Below are positions 43,326 through 52,856 of a stretch of DNA of 64,000 nt, piece by piece. The position numbers and the translations under genes were made by a program. Each line of letters starts with the position of its first letter. The first letter of the stretch is position 1. Location: the NCBI GenBank assembly GCA_902624535.1, contig CACNYF010000001.1:1-64000 (forward strand), given 5' to 3'. The notes beneath the pieces were generated by a model. The model saw only the letters and a program-made list of their open reading frames with translations, searched no databases and was not told the origin of the DNA. This DNA is from an uncultured Pelagibacteraceae bacterium (lineage in GTDB: Bacteria; Pseudomonadota; Alphaproteobacteria; Pelagibacterales; Pelagibacteraceae).

Positions 43326-43805
43326 GTGTCAAAAAAAAACGGTTTTACTTTAATTGAACTTTTAGTGGTTGTTGCAATAATTGGAATTTTAGCTGCTGTT
43401 GGAGTAGTTGCTTATAGTGGCTATACAAGTGGCGCAAAAAATAGAGTATGTCAAAAGCATTTTGCTGATTTAAAAAGACTGATCAATCAACATTGGGCGC
43501 TTTGTGATATTGAGGGGAAAGTATCTTTAAAAACTCAGTATACAAATAATACTGAGGGAACAGCAAGAGACGTTAGTTGCACTAATTTTGGAACAATTGC
43601 GGGAGAGACGGTAAAGCATTTTACTAATTATGCCAAAAGTCCATATGAAAAATTAGATTATAATTTAGGAATATTATCTTATATAGGTGATCCTCCAAAA
43701 GACGGTCAATTTGCTTATTATCCTGAGACAGATGGATTTAAGCTTAGAGTAAGATGTAATGGAAAAGTAGATATTTACCAATGGCCAAAAGCTCAATTTC
43801 CTTAA
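43326..43805 (+). CDS. Type IV pilin-like protein (copy 2)
   Basis: This is a second prepilin with leader SKKNG and FTLIELLVVVAIIGILAA. It is about 159 residues long from GTG 43326; the open frame also allows GTG 43314, which overlaps copy 1. The globular part differs from copy 1 (Cys at QKHF-, ALCDIEG, VSCTNFG and RVRCNGK contexts) and is likely a pilin with its own surface role. Retained 34-residue identity at protein level, with many synonymous changes, points to an old duplication under constraint. No other pilus genes are in this window. Confidence 0.9.
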   Translation: MSKKNGFTLIELLVVVAIIGILAAVGVVAYSGYTSGAKNRVCQKHFADLKRLINQHWALCDIEGKVSLKTQYTNNTEGTARDVSCTNFGTIAGETVKHFTNYAKSPYEKLDYNLGILSYIGDPPKDGQFAYYPETDGFKLRVRCNGKVDIYQWPKAQFP

Positions 43806-43858
43806 AAATTTTTCTCAATAGACTTAACAAGATTATAAGGATATTTTAAAAAAATTTT

Positions 43859-44224
43859 ATGGAATACGATGATAATAATATATTTGCAAAAATCTTAAGA
43901 GGAGAAATTCCTTGCAATAAAATCTATGAAGATGATTATGTTTTATCTTTTTATGATATTAACCCTCAAAAAAAAATTCATGCTTTAGTAATTCCAAAAG
44001 GAAAATATATTGATCTAGATGACTTCAATTCAAATGCTTCAAATGATGAAATAGTAGGTCTAATGAAAGGAATAACAACAGTTTCAAAAAAACTAGGAAT
44101 TTCATCGATTGGTGGTAAAGGTTATAGAGCACTTACTAATATTAGTGACTATGGAGGACAAGAGGTGCCTCATTTACATTTTCATTTATTTGGTGGTGAA
44201 AAAACTGGAAAAATGGTTTTGTGA
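43859..44224 (+). CDS. HIT-family (histidine triad) nucleotide-binding hydrolase
   Basis: This is a cytosolic histidine-triad protein of 121 residues, similar to the HinT group that hydrolyses AMP-lysine or nucleoside phosphoramidates. It shows NIFAKILRGEIPCNKIYEDD, IHALVIPKGKYI, and the triad HLHFHLFGGE (about 107-116), with all three His. The physiological substrate is unknown. Its TGA stop overlaps the GTG start of the GNAT gene. Confidence 0.92.
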   Translation: MEYDDNNIFAKILRGEIPCNKIYEDDYVLSFYDINPQKKIHALVIPKGKYIDLDDFNSNASNDEIVGLMKGITTVSKKLGISSIGGKGYRALTNISDYGGQEVPHLHFHLFGGEKTGKMVL

Positions 44225-44730
44225 TAACTAAAGTTGACAGAAAGTATCTGGAAATTAATTCTCCTGAGGAAATAAATTCATCTGAACCAAAAATAAATTG
44301 TAGGATTGAGCTCAAAAATCCTCCAGATTTTCAAATAAATAAGTTTTTTTACAAGCAAATTGGAAAAAGCTATCGTTGGATAGATCGACTTGTTTGGGAC
44401 GATGCAAAATGGATGAATTATACAGACAATTCTAATTTAGAAACTTATATACTGAGAGAAAATGATGATTTGATTGGCTTTTTCGAGCTCTTATTTCATC
44501 CAGAAACAAGAAAATGTGAAGTCGCCTATTTTGGAATTTTAGATCAATATATCGGAAAAAATTATGGAAAATATCTTTTAACAGAAGCTCTGAGGTTAGG
44601 TTTTAGAAAAAAGACTAAAAAAGTTTGGTTACATACTTGCTCTCTAGATCACAAACATGCCCTAAAAAACTATTTAGGAAGAGGGATGAAAGTTTTTAAA
44701 TCCGAAACTATTAATTTAGATATTAGTTAA
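44221..44730 (+). CDS. GNAT-family N-acetyltransferase
   Basis: This acetyltransferase of 169 residues has the GNAT acetyl-CoA-binding arrangement: YFGILDQYIGKNYGKYLLTEAL, in which QYIGKNYGK is the motif-A pyrophosphate loop, then KKVWLHTCSLDHKHALKNYLGRG (motif B) and MKVFKSE. The region RWIDRLVWDDAKWMNYTDN with DDLIGFFELLFHPE occurs in alphaproteobacterial members described as GNAT proteins. Substrate is unknown. The start is GTG 44221 and the 3' end overlaps lolA by 8 bp in a convergent arrangement. Confidence 0.85.
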   Translation: MITKVDRKYLEINSPEEINSSEPKINCRIELKNPPDFQINKFFYKQIGKSYRWIDRLVWDDAKWMNYTDNSNLETYILRENDDLIGFFELLFHPETRKCEVAYFGILDQYIGKNYGKYLLTEALRLGFRKKTKKVWLHTCSLDHKHALKNYLGRGMKVFKSETINLDIS

Positions 44731-45277
44731 TATAATTTTGAACTCTGAATGTCTTTTCATCAATCATTATATTTAATTTTATATTAAATAATTTTGTTTC
44801 AACTTTATTTTGATAAATATCAGTTGTTGTCCATCCTTTAATTTCATAATTTTTTTTATCAAAAAAAATATTTAATAAATTATTATTATGTGTAATTTCA
44901 AAAGAAAATGTTTCATCATTTTCTTGAACTACTTCAACTTGGTCTAATTTACTTATTAAAAATTTTTTATCTAAAATTAAATTAAGTGGAGTATCTTTTA
45001 GTTTATACCTCAAATAGTTTGAAATTTTTTTACTGTTAATTACTAGTGATCTTCCATTAGATACTAAAATTTTGTTATAAATATCATCATATTTACATAA
45101 AATTTTTTTTGGATACAAAATTACACATTCGCCTTTCTCAGTTTTTTTTCCAATTTTTTGTATAAATTTAAACGATATATTATTTGTCTCTTGTAACTTA
45201 TTTTTTATCAGTTCCTTTGAAGATGCAAAAATATTAATTGGATAAAAAAATATTAAAATAAAAATTATGTATTTCAC
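44723..45277 (-). CDS. lolA: LolA-like outer-membrane lipoprotein carrier protein
   Basis: LolA carries lipoproteins across the periplasm from LolCDE to the outer membrane. The 184 residues have a signal peptide (YIIFILIFFYPINIFAS) and the LolA fold pattern: FKFIQKIGKKTEKGECVILYPKKILCKYD (split here as FKFIQKIGK and GECVILYPKKILC), LVSNGRSLVINSKK and TPLNLILDKK. Sequence is divergent, but location next to ftsK is a conserved alphaproteobacterial pairing. It starts on the same base where ftsK ends, so both are probably co-transcribed. Confidence 0.82.
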   Translation of the reverse strand: MKYIIFILIFFYPINIFASSKELIKNKLQETNNISFKFIQKIGKKTEKGECVILYPKKILCKYDDIYNKILVSNGRSLVINSKKISNYLRYKLKDTPLNLILDKKFLISKLDQVEVVQENDETFSFEITHNNNLLNIFFDKKNYEIKGWTTTDIYQNKVETKLFNIKLNIMIDEKTFRVQNYIN

Positions 45278-47355
45278 TAATTTAAAACTTCTCTTTTGCC
45301 TACATGGTTAGCTTTACTTACCTCACCATTTAATTCCATTTGATCAATAATTCTCGCAGCTCTATTATATCCAATTTGTAACTTTCTTTGCAAAAATGAA
45401 GTAGACGCTTTCCTCTCCGACTTAATTATTTCTAAAGCTTCATTATATAATTCATCAGTTTCTGAATTGTCTTTATTTTTTTCATTAATCTCTTTTTCAT
45501 CTGCAAAGTTTAAAATTTCATCAACATAGTCTGGCTCTGCTTGATTTCTTAAAAAGTTATTTACTTTATCTATCTCTATTTCAGATACATACGGTGCATG
45601 TATTCTTGTTATTCTGTTTGCGGAAGACATATATAACATGTCACCTTTCCCTAAAAGCTGCTCAGCTCCTTGCTCACCTAAAATAGTCCTACTGTCAATT
45701 TTAGAAGTTACTTGGAATGAAATACGAGTAGGAAAATTAGCTTTTATTGTTCCAGTTATCACGTCAACACTCGGCCTCTGCGTTGCCATTATTATATGAA
45801 TTCCAGCGGCTCTAGCCATTTGAGATAATTTTTGAATGTAGTTTTCAATTTCTTTTCCAGCTACTAACATTAGATCTGACATTTCATCAACAATAACAAC
45901 AATATAAGGCATTTTAACTTTGTGCTTTTCATTATAACCATCAATGTTTCTTACACCCACTTTTGTCATTAGTCTGTATCTACTCTCCATTTCTTTAACA
46001 ACCCAACCTAAAACAGATGCAGCTTTTTTTGCTTCAGTTATAACTGGACATAATAAATGTGGTATACCTTCATAAGTTGAAAGTTCTAACATTTTAGGGT
46101 CTATCAAAATGAATTTACAAATTTCTGGTGTGTGTTTGTAAATTAAAGATAGAATAATTGTATTAATACATACAGATTTACCAGATCCAGTTGTTCCGGC
46201 TATCAATAAGTGAGGCATAATACTCAAATCACTTGTTATTGGTTCACCAGATATACCTTTTCCAAGTGCAATTGGTAATTTTATATCTTTTCTTTTAAAA
46301 TTTTTATCTGAAATAATTTCTCGTAAGAAAACGTTTTCTCTTGAAATTTTTGGCAATTCAATACCCACAGTATTACTTCCAGGTATAGTTGCTATTCTTG
46401 CAGACTCAGAGCTGGTATTCCTTGCAATATCCTCAGATAAATTAATAATTTTAGATACTTTTACCCCAGCCGCAGGCTCAAATTCATTGAGAGAAACAAC
46501 AGGTCCATGACTTATTTTTTTTATTTTTCCTTCAACACCAAAATCAAGAAGTATTTTTTCTAAACCTTCTGCATCTATTTTAATGTCATCCTTTTTATTA
46601 GAGTCTTTTTCTGGTTTTTTTAAAAAATCAATTAAAGGTAATTTAATTTTTACATCACTTAAAATTGATTTGTTATTAGAAAACAAATCTTCTTGAACAG
46701 GAGGTTCCTTAGATTTTTCAATTATAGTATTTTCTTTAAAAGTATTTTCTTGAGAAATTAAATTGTCTTTTTTTGATGAAATGAGTTCTTTTATAATAGT
46801 GAAAGAACTTAAAATATGTGAAATTTTAAAATTAGTACTTAAAAGAAAAAATAATAATATAAAAAATATTAATATATAATAACTTATAGTTTCATTAATT
46901 TTCAAAAATTCTGCAATTATGGTTTCCGACATTAAATCACCTACAAAACCATTGTTTCCATTTATTATTAACCAATACGTCTCTTTATGGAAAATACCAA
47001 AGAAAAATGTTGCAATAATAATGTAAAGAATTATGAAAAAAATATTTTCTATAATAACTATTAATTTTTTATTAATTGTTATTGATAATCCAGTGAAAAA
47101 AAGTGAAAAAGGAATTAATAGAGATATTATACCGATTGACTGAAAAAATATATCAGCAACAAAACTTCCTCTAAAACCAAGAAAATTTTTTATTTCCTGA
47201 TTTTCAGGAAATATAAAATTTGGATCTTCTGGCGAATAGCTAATTAGAGACATAAATAGTAATATTGAAGTAACTATTAAAAAAATACCTAATAGTTCCG
47301 CTAATCTCCTTATTATAAAATCGCCTATTTTATTGATATAATTTTTAAATATCAT
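45277..47355 (-). CDS. ftsK: DNA translocase FtsK
   Basis: FtsK couples chromosome-dimer resolution and terminus segregation to division at the septum. The 692-residue protein has four N-terminal membrane helices (within about 15-175), a short Ser/Lys linker, and the motor: alpha/beta modules with LLIAGTTGSGKSVCIN (Walker A), FILIDPKMLELS (Walker B) and ATQRPSVDVITG. The gamma winged helix for KOPS/XerD has RKASTSFLQRKLQIGYNRAA and GEVSKANHVGKREVLN at the end. The short linker is normal for reduced genomes. It diverges from the ubiH-like gene. Confidence 0.97.
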   Translation of the reverse strand: MIFKNYINKIGDFIIRRLAELLGIFLIVTSILLFMSLISYSPEDPNFIFPENQEIKNFLGFRGSFVADIFFQSIGIISLLIPFSLFFTGLSITINKKLIVIIENIFFIILYIIIATFFFGIFHKETYWLIINGNNGFVGDLMSETIIAEFLKINETISYYILIFFILLFFLLSTNFKISHILSSFTIIKELISSKKDNLISQENTFKENTIIEKSKEPPVQEDLFSNNKSILSDVKIKLPLIDFLKKPEKDSNKKDDIKIDAEGLEKILLDFGVEGKIKKISHGPVVSLNEFEPAAGVKVSKIINLSEDIARNTSSESARIATIPGSNTVGIELPKISRENVFLREIISDKNFKRKDIKLPIALGKGISGEPITSDLSIMPHLLIAGTTGSGKSVCINTIILSLIYKHTPEICKFILIDPKMLELSTYEGIPHLLCPVITEAKKAASVLGWVVKEMESRYRLMTKVGVRNIDGYNEKHKVKMPYIVVIVDEMSDLMLVAGKEIENYIQKLSQMARAAGIHIIMATQRPSVDVITGTIKANFPTRISFQVTSKIDSRTILGEQGAEQLLGKGDMLYMSSANRITRIHAPYVSEIEIDKVNNFLRNQAEPDYVDEILNFADEKEINEKNKDNSETDELYNEALEIIKSERKASTSFLQRKLQIGYNRAARIIDQMELNGEVSKANHVGKREVLN

Positions 47356-47416
47356 GAATCAAAACTGCATTTGTCACTTTGTATCATTTAATTTTTATTG
47401 TTAAAATTATTTTGTT

Positions 47417-48499
47417 ATGAAAATTTGTCTTATAGGCCAAAATTTAACAAATTTGATTCTTGCCTACCTTTTTGCTGAAAAAAAACTCAATGTTGACATA
47501 TATTTAAATAAAAAAATTCAAAAGGCAAAAACAAATAGAACAATAGCTTTATCGAGTGAGAATTTTGATTATTTAAAATCTTTAACAAAATCGAATATTA
47601 AACACTGGAAAAGTAAAGAAATTAAAATTTTTACTGAAGATTCTCGATCTAAAGAAAAAATTAATTTTAATAAAAAAAATAAAGAAGTTTTTAATTTAAT
47701 ATCCTATTCTGAATTAAAAGAAATTTTTTTAAAAAAAGTAAAAAAATCTAAATTTGTAAAATTCTTTAATTCAGACACTCTTAGTCAAAACATTTTAAAG
47801 ACAACTAAAATTTATGATTTAGTAATAAATAGTGAAAACAAAAATTTTATTTCAAATAAATTTTTTTCAAATAAAATAAAAAAAGATTATAGAAGTAGAG
47901 CATATACATTTCTAATAAATCATCCACGTAAAGAGAATAATATAGCTATTCAAGTTTTTACAAAATATGGACCTTTGGCATTCCTGCCATTGTCTAGTAA
48001 TAAAACTTCAATAGTTTTTTCTTATAAGGGGATGAAATTAGATGATGAAAAAATAGTCGATATATTCAAAAAATATAATTCATTCTATTCATTCACTAAA
48101 ATTAGTAAAATTGAAAAGTTTAGTCTGAGTTTTGAAATGCTTAGAAATTATACTTATGAAAATATACTTGCTTTTGGTGATCTAATACATCGCATACATC
48201 CACTTGCGGGACAAGGATTTAATATGACAATTAGGGATATTAAAATAATATCAAAAATAGTTAATGAAAGAATATCCTTAGGTCTTCCAATAGATATCTC
48301 TGTTGCTGAAGATTTTCAGAATTCAACAAAACATCTTAATTATCTTTATGGAAGAGCAATAGATGGAATATATGAATTTTTTAGATTAGATAACAATATT
48401 AACAACTCAATTTCAAAACCAGTTTTTAATATTTTAAATAATAATTCTATTTTTAAAAAATATTCTAATATTTTATCAGATAAAGGATTGAATTTATAA
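47417..48499 (+). CDS. UbiH/VisC-family FAD-dependent monooxygenase
   Basis: This is a flavoprotein hydroxylase of 360 residues in the UbiH/UbiF/VisC group, which adds hydroxyls to the ubiquinone ring. The N-terminal dinucleotide loop is degenerate (ICLIGQNLTNLILAYLF), RTIALSSENFDYL is the FAD/substrate segment, and the second FAD motif is ILAFGDLIHRIHPLAGQGFNMTIRD near residue 255. It is a little shorter than usual and lysine/asparagine-rich. Ring position cannot be assigned. It diverges from ftsK by 61 bp and is convergent with the LON-domain gene. Confidence 0.85.
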   Translation: MKICLIGQNLTNLILAYLFAEKKLNVDIYLNKKIQKAKTNRTIALSSENFDYLKSLTKSNIKHWKSKEIKIFTEDSRSKEKINFNKKNKEVFNLISYSELKEIFLKKVKKSKFVKFFNSDTLSQNILKTTKIYDLVINSENKNFISNKFFSNKIKKDYRSRAYTFLINHPRKENNIAIQVFTKYGPLAFLPLSSNKTSIVFSYKGMKLDDEKIVDIFKKYNSFYSFTKISKIEKFSLSFEMLRNYTYENILAFGDLIHRIHPLAGQGFNMTIRDIKIISKIVNERISLGLPIDISVAEDFQNSTKHLNYLYGRAIDGIYEFFRLDNNINNSISKPVFNILNNNSIFKKYSNILSDKGLNL

Positions 48500-48500
48500 A

Positions 48501-49142
48501 TTATTGAAGAGTAGTATTTTCAAACTCGTCTTTAATATAATTATTTAGTATTTGTTCCATTTTCTCTTTTCTAACATTTATATCAAGACTTTCTAATAAT
48601 ATCTGTTTTTCTTCTAATGAGAACGGTGATGCCATTGATAAATCATTAAGAGTTTGGCTAAGATCTTTCTTTTCTAAATCTTTTAAGTTCACAATATATC
48701 CTTGTTTTTTAAAAAATGTTTTCATGTTCTCCATAATTAATTTTAAGTCAGAAAAGTTAACTTCATTGCTTTTTTGCATTATATCTTTTGAAAAATGGTC
48801 GTATTGAACACTGCACTCACGGTACATTTTGTCAGTATTTAATTCTGAGTCAATTTTGTATCTGCAAATCCCATTTAAAATAATAAGTATCCTACCGTCC
48901 TCTGTTTCATTGAAACTTGTGATTTTGCCAATACACCCAATTTTATATAGATCAGGTTTTTTTAAAGACCCAGTTTTTTTTGGTTGTATCATTCCAATCA
49001 TCCTATGCTTTTTCATGCTGTCATTTACCATTTGTAAATATCGAGGCTCAAAAATATTCAGTGGAACAGTTGTCCCAGGAAACATTATAAAATTTGATAA
49101 TGGGAAAATTGGTATAGTTTTCGGTAATTCTTCGAACTTCAT
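48501..49142 (-). CDS. LON N-terminal substrate-binding domain protein
   Basis: This is a stand-alone LON/PUA-like domain protein of 213 residues, without ATPase or protease parts. It shows TIPIFPLSNFIMFPGTTVPLNIFEPRYLQMVNDS, the typical start of this family (key part FPLSNFIMFPGTTVPLNIFE), then GMIQP, IGCIGKITSFNETEDGRI and the late LSLEEKQ-like SPFSLEEKQILLE. Such proteins are widespread in alphaproteobacteria; function is unclear. It precedes the tRNA-Gly gene on the opposite strand. Confidence 0.9.
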   Translation of the reverse strand: MKFEELPKTIPIFPLSNFIMFPGTTVPLNIFEPRYLQMVNDSMKKHRMIGMIQPKKTGSLKKPDLYKIGCIGKITSFNETEDGRILIILNGICRYKIDSELNTDKMYRECSVQYDHFSKDIMQKSNEVNFSDLKLIMENMKTFFKKQGYIVNLKDLEKKDLSQTLNDLSMASPFSLEEKQILLESLDINVRKEKMEQILNNYIKDEFENTTLQ

Positions 49143-49264
49143 AACTCAATTATAATAAATCTTTTCAAGGTTACAACTATACAGAAATGTTTCGTAGTCG
49201 CATTTAACTATTTAATAACTTGCTAAATTCAAAAAAACCTCTTAGTTTTGTCATCTAAGAATAA

Positions 49265-49339
49265 GCGGGCATAGCTCAGTGGTAGAGCGTCTCGTTGCCA
49301 ACGAGAAGGTCGTGGGTTCAAGTCCCATTGCCCGCTCCA
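49265..49339 (+). tRNA. tRNA-Gly (anticodon GCC), CCA encoded
   Basis: The 75-base cloverleaf begins GCGGGCA and closes with TGCCCGC plus T and an encoded CCA. The anticodon arm is TCTCG-TTGCCAA-CGAGA, giving anticodon GCC. The T arm contains GTGGGTTCAAGTCCCAT. All stems pair. It reads GGC and GGU glycine codons. The pterin dehydratase gene starts 16 bp downstream. Confidence 0.98.
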
Positions 49340-49355
49340 TTAAAGGAATTATATT

Positions 49356-49694
49356 ATGAGTGATTTAGCAAATAAAAAATGTATCCCGTGCGAAGGCAAC
49401 ATCCCACCATTTAACACAGAAGAAATTCATAAATATTTAAAACAAGTTGATGGATGGGAAGTTATAGAGGATAAAATCGATGGATTTCATTTAATGAAAA
49501 ATTTTAAATTTGATGATTTTTTACAAAGTCAAGAATTTGTGAATAAAGTTGGAGAAATTGCTGAAAAAGAGGGACATCATCCTGATCTGTGGTTTGGATG
49601 GGGTTATGCAAGAATTAAAATATTTACTCATGCAATCAAAGGTCTTGCTGAGAGTGATTTTATTTTAGCTGCCAAAATAGATAAGATAAATTGA
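49356..49694 (+). CDS. Pterin-4a-carbinolamine dehydratase-like protein
   Basis: This 112-residue protein of the PCD/DCoH family dehydrates 4a-hydroxytetrahydropterin. The hallmark is AEKEGHHPDLWFGWGYARIKIFTHAIKGL (with EGHHPDLWF as the His-His-Pro active site), preceded by WEVIEDK and FLQSQEFVNKVGEIAE. No aromatic hydroxylase gene is near, and in such genomes the protein may serve another pterin or molybdopterin role. It is convergent with purH with no gap. Confidence 0.92.
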   Translation: MSDLANKKCIPCEGNIPPFNTEEIHKYLKQVDGWEVIEDKIDGFHLMKNFKFDDFLQSQEFVNKVGEIAEKEGHHPDLWFGWGYARIKIFTHAIKGLAESDFILAAKIDKIN

Positions 49695-51254
49695 TTAGTG
49701 ATTAAAGTGTCTTGTTTTGGAAAATACTAAAATAGTATTTGTTTTGTTAGCAAATTTAATAATTTCATCATCATTTTTTGAACCCGACGGTTGAATGACC
49801 GCTGAAATTCCTGCTTGTACCAATTTTTCTATACCATCCACAAATGGGAAAAACGCATCAGATGCAGCTAAGATTTCATCACTATCGCTTATTTTCTGAA
49901 ACTTTTTCATTTTGTCAATTGCTATTTTGCAACTATCTAACCTACTTGGTTGACCAGAACCTATGCCTATTGTCTTGTAATCTTTTGTAATGACTATCGC
50001 ATTCGATTTTACACTTCTGCATATATTAAATGCAAAAATAAGTTTGTTTAAAGTTTTATTCGTAGGTTTTATTTTAGATACAATTTTAAAATCTTTCTTA
50101 GAAAAATTTTGAGTATCTGGATCTTGAACTAAAATAGAATTAAATTTATTTATAAAATTAAATCTAAAATTTTTTTCTACTTTACTAGAATCAATTAGCC
50201 TTAAGTTTTTTTTCTGTCTTAAAAGTTTGACTGATTTTTCGTCAAATCCATTTGCGACTATTACCTCAAAAAATATTTTATTAATCTCTTTAGCTAAACT
50301 AATATTTAATTTAAAGTTACATGATACAATACCGCCATAGGCACTAATTGGGTCACTTTCTAAAGCCTCTTTAAAAGATTTAATTTTGTTTGGATTAGTG
50401 GAAACTCCACAGGGATTAGCATGCTTAATTATTGCTACACCTTTATTTTTTGGTAAATTTTTAGATATATTTAAAGCTGAATAAAGATCGTTATAGTTGT
50501 TGTAACTTAGTCGTTTTCCGCTGATTTGAATAATTTCCCCTTTGTTATTTTGTGAATATATTGCCGCCTTTTGATGAGGGTTTTCTCCATATCTTGTCTT
50601 CTCAACTAATTTTCCGGAAAATATATTCTTAATTGGGAAAAGGTTTTTGGACTTCTGATTTAAATAATTAAAAATTTTTGATTCATAATATGCTGTTTCC
50701 ATAAATGCATCTTCAGCCAATTTTTCTCTAAATTTTAAATTCGTTGAACCTCTATTTTTACTTAATTCAATAGTTAAATCTTCATACTGTTTTGTGTTAC
50801 TTAGGATAACTACATCATTATAATTTTTTGCAGCCGCTCTAACCATTGTTGGTCCTCCAATATCTATATTTTCAATTATATTTTTATGACCAGAATTACT
50901 TAATAAAACTTTTTCAAATGGATAAAAATTTATTATAACTAGATCTATATTTTCATAATTGTTAATTTTCATTTCTTTTTGATGTTTTTTATTGTGCCTA
51001 ACATTCAAAATCCCAGAATGAATTTTTGGATGCAATGTTTTTACTCTTCCATCTAGAAGCTCTTTTGAATTTGTAAATTTAGATACTTCTAAGCATTTAA
51101 AACCCATACTTTTAATTTTTTTGTATGTGCCACCTGAGCTTATTATTTTGATTTTATATTTTTTTAGTAAATTTAATAATGGCCTTAAATTGGATTTATC
51201 TGACAATGAAATTAAAGCAGTCCTAATTTTTATTGTATTTTTTCGAATGCCCAT
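49695..51254 (-). CDS. purH: Bifunctional AICAR transformylase / IMP cyclohydrolase
   Basis: PurH catalyses the last two steps of IMP synthesis. The 519 residues comprise the N-terminal cyclohydrolase domain (RTALISLSDKSNLRPLL, then GRVKTLHPKIHSGIL, about 12-200) and the C-terminal transformylase (RYGENPHQKAAIY, IKHANPCGVS with the catalytic Lys-His, SDAFFPFVDGI, and VIQPSGSKNDDEII). It uses AICAR, including that released by HisF. Its start overlaps the heparinase-like gene by 25 bp; the first 10 residues are not conserved, so the true start could be slightly later. Confidence 0.97.
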   Translation of the reverse strand: MGIRKNTIKIRTALISLSDKSNLRPLLNLLKKYKIKIISSGGTYKKIKSMGFKCLEVSKFTNSKELLDGRVKTLHPKIHSGILNVRHNKKHQKEMKINNYENIDLVIINFYPFEKVLLSNSGHKNIIENIDIGGPTMVRAAAKNYNDVVILSNTKQYEDLTIELSKNRGSTNLKFREKLAEDAFMETAYYESKIFNYLNQKSKNLFPIKNIFSGKLVEKTRYGENPHQKAAIYSQNNKGEIIQISGKRLSYNNYNDLYSALNISKNLPKNKGVAIIKHANPCGVSTNPNKIKSFKEALESDPISAYGGIVSCNFKLNISLAKEINKIFFEVIVANGFDEKSVKLLRQKKNLRLIDSSKVEKNFRFNFINKFNSILVQDPDTQNFSKKDFKIVSKIKPTNKTLNKLIFAFNICRSVKSNAIVITKDYKTIGIGSGQPSRLDSCKIAIDKMKKFQKISDSDEILAASDAFFPFVDGIEKLVQAGISAVIQPSGSKNDDEIIKFANKTNTILVFSKTRHFNH

Positions 51255-52855
51255 TTAATTTCCTGAGTTATATCTTTTATTTTGCCTGATAAACATATAT
51301 TTTGGTTTTCACTAGTTACATTTTTATTACCGAAATATATACCTGATTCAATATTTATAATCTCGCAATTAGTTGAAAATTTCCATCCAGAATTTTCAAT
51401 TTCAATTAGTATAGTTTTGTTATCTAGAGTTTTTGTTAATTTAACACCTGGTTCCATATGAAATCTGATATCATATTTTTTTGCCTCTAACTTGTTTTTT
51501 GAAATTAGTTTGTCGGTTCCTATCAATTTATTTTTTTCAACGAAATATTCTAAAGATCTTTCATATAAAATTCCAAATTTTTTTAAAAAGCCATTATGAG
51601 ATGCTTTGATTAACCAATAGTTTTTTTCATTAACAATATTTTTATCACTAATTTTCAAACCATTTTCTAATGTTTTATAGTTTCCATTGTTTCTAAATGA
51701 ACAACTTGAATGATTATCAATTACAAGTGATGAATGAGCAGCAGTAGATTTTGAAATTAGATTTAATTTGTTTTTATAATCCTGAAAGTAACCAGAATTT
51801 GAAATAAGTTTTTTTTCTTTGTAGAAGAATTCAAATGAAAGAGCTCCACTTTGATAGTTGTGTGAAAAGGTTTTTTGGGGTGAATTTCCAACATCCATTG
51901 CAAGAATACAATTTTTGTTTTTTAAAATGGCATATCCTCCTACTTCATTACTTGAATTTTCAAACTTATATTTATAAAGTGAAAGATATTTATTAAATTC
52001 CTTTAAATAATTTTGATAATTTCCATTGAATAGTAAACTTTGTTCGATTTTAGAAAAAACAGAATAAGATTTTCCTAGATAGAAAATTATTTCATCAAGG
52101 TATTCAGGTATATCATTAAAAGACTCCTTTAATAATTCTCTAACAAGAACAAAATATTTTAAATAAAAATTTAATTGCCTGATACTTCTCGTTTTTGGAA
52201 AATACTCATCATCAAAAGAATTAATAATAATTTTTCTTAGTAATTCTAATCCATAATTTAAAAATTTTTCATTTGCGTATGATAATCCTGTAATTATTAT
52301 TGCTATACAGCCTAATAATTTGTCATTAACAGATCGAGATTTGCGTATTTCATTTATTAAATGATTAACCTGTTTATTTACAGAAATATTAAATTTATTT
52401 TTATATTTAGAATCACTTTCATCATATGATAATTTAGAGTTTGCAATCCAAGATATTATTCTCTTTGATAAAATATCTGTTTGCCATGTTAATGAATTAT
52501 AACTTTGATTTTTTTCAATCCATTTAATAATTATTGATTGTGTAATACTTGGTGAAGATTTTAAATCAATACTAAATAACCAATAAAAATTATTTAGTTT
52601 ATTGAGGTTATTACTACTTAATAATTCACTTTCCCAAATATTATCTTTATCTAATTCTTCAATTTTAATTTTTTTTTTATCATATTTAACCAAGCAGCTT
52701 AAAATACTTAGACTTGGTCTATAGGAAATGTTGCTTATCTCAATTTTTGAAATTTTATTATTATAAAATCTTGATTTTAAGTATAAATTTTTTATTTGAT
52801 TTTTAGTGTAGTAAAAAAATTCATTTATTAAAATTAAAGAATTTTTTAAATACAT
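51230..52855 (-). CDS. Heparinase II/III-like protein
   Basis: This protein of 541 residues matches the heparinase II/III-like family. It has an N-terminal alpha/alpha-toroid half (helices such as WLFSIDLKSSPSITQS, RIISWIANSKLSY, LGCIAIIITGLSYANEKF) and a C-terminal beta-sheet half with MDVGNSPQKTFSHNYQSGALSFEFF and HSSLVIDNHSSC. No signal peptide is visible, as in other alphaproteobacterial proteins found between rpe and purH. That placement is conserved, and a role in uronic-acid polymer or wall turnover is often guessed but not shown. It starts 1 bp after the rpe stop. Confidence 0.85.
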   Translation of the reverse strand: MYLKNSLILINEFFYYTKNQIKNLYLKSRFYNNKISKIEISNISYRPSLSILSCLVKYDKKKIKIEELDKDNIWESELLSSNNLNKLNNFYWLFSIDLKSSPSITQSIIIKWIEKNQSYNSLTWQTDILSKRIISWIANSKLSYDESDSKYKNKFNISVNKQVNHLINEIRKSRSVNDKLLGCIAIIITGLSYANEKFLNYGLELLRKIIINSFDDEYFPKTRSIRQLNFYLKYFVLVRELLKESFNDIPEYLDEIIFYLGKSYSVFSKIEQSLLFNGNYQNYLKEFNKYLSLYKYKFENSSNEVGGYAILKNKNCILAMDVGNSPQKTFSHNYQSGALSFEFFYKEKKLISNSGYFQDYKNKLNLISKSTAAHSSLVIDNHSSCSFRNNGNYKTLENGLKISDKNIVNEKNYWLIKASHNGFLKKFGILYERSLEYFVEKNKLIGTDKLISKNKLEAKKYDIRFHMEPGVKLTKTLDNKTILIEIENSGWKFSTNCEIINIESGIYFGNKNVTSENQNICLSGKIKDITQEIKWAFEKIQ

Positions 52856-52856
52856 C

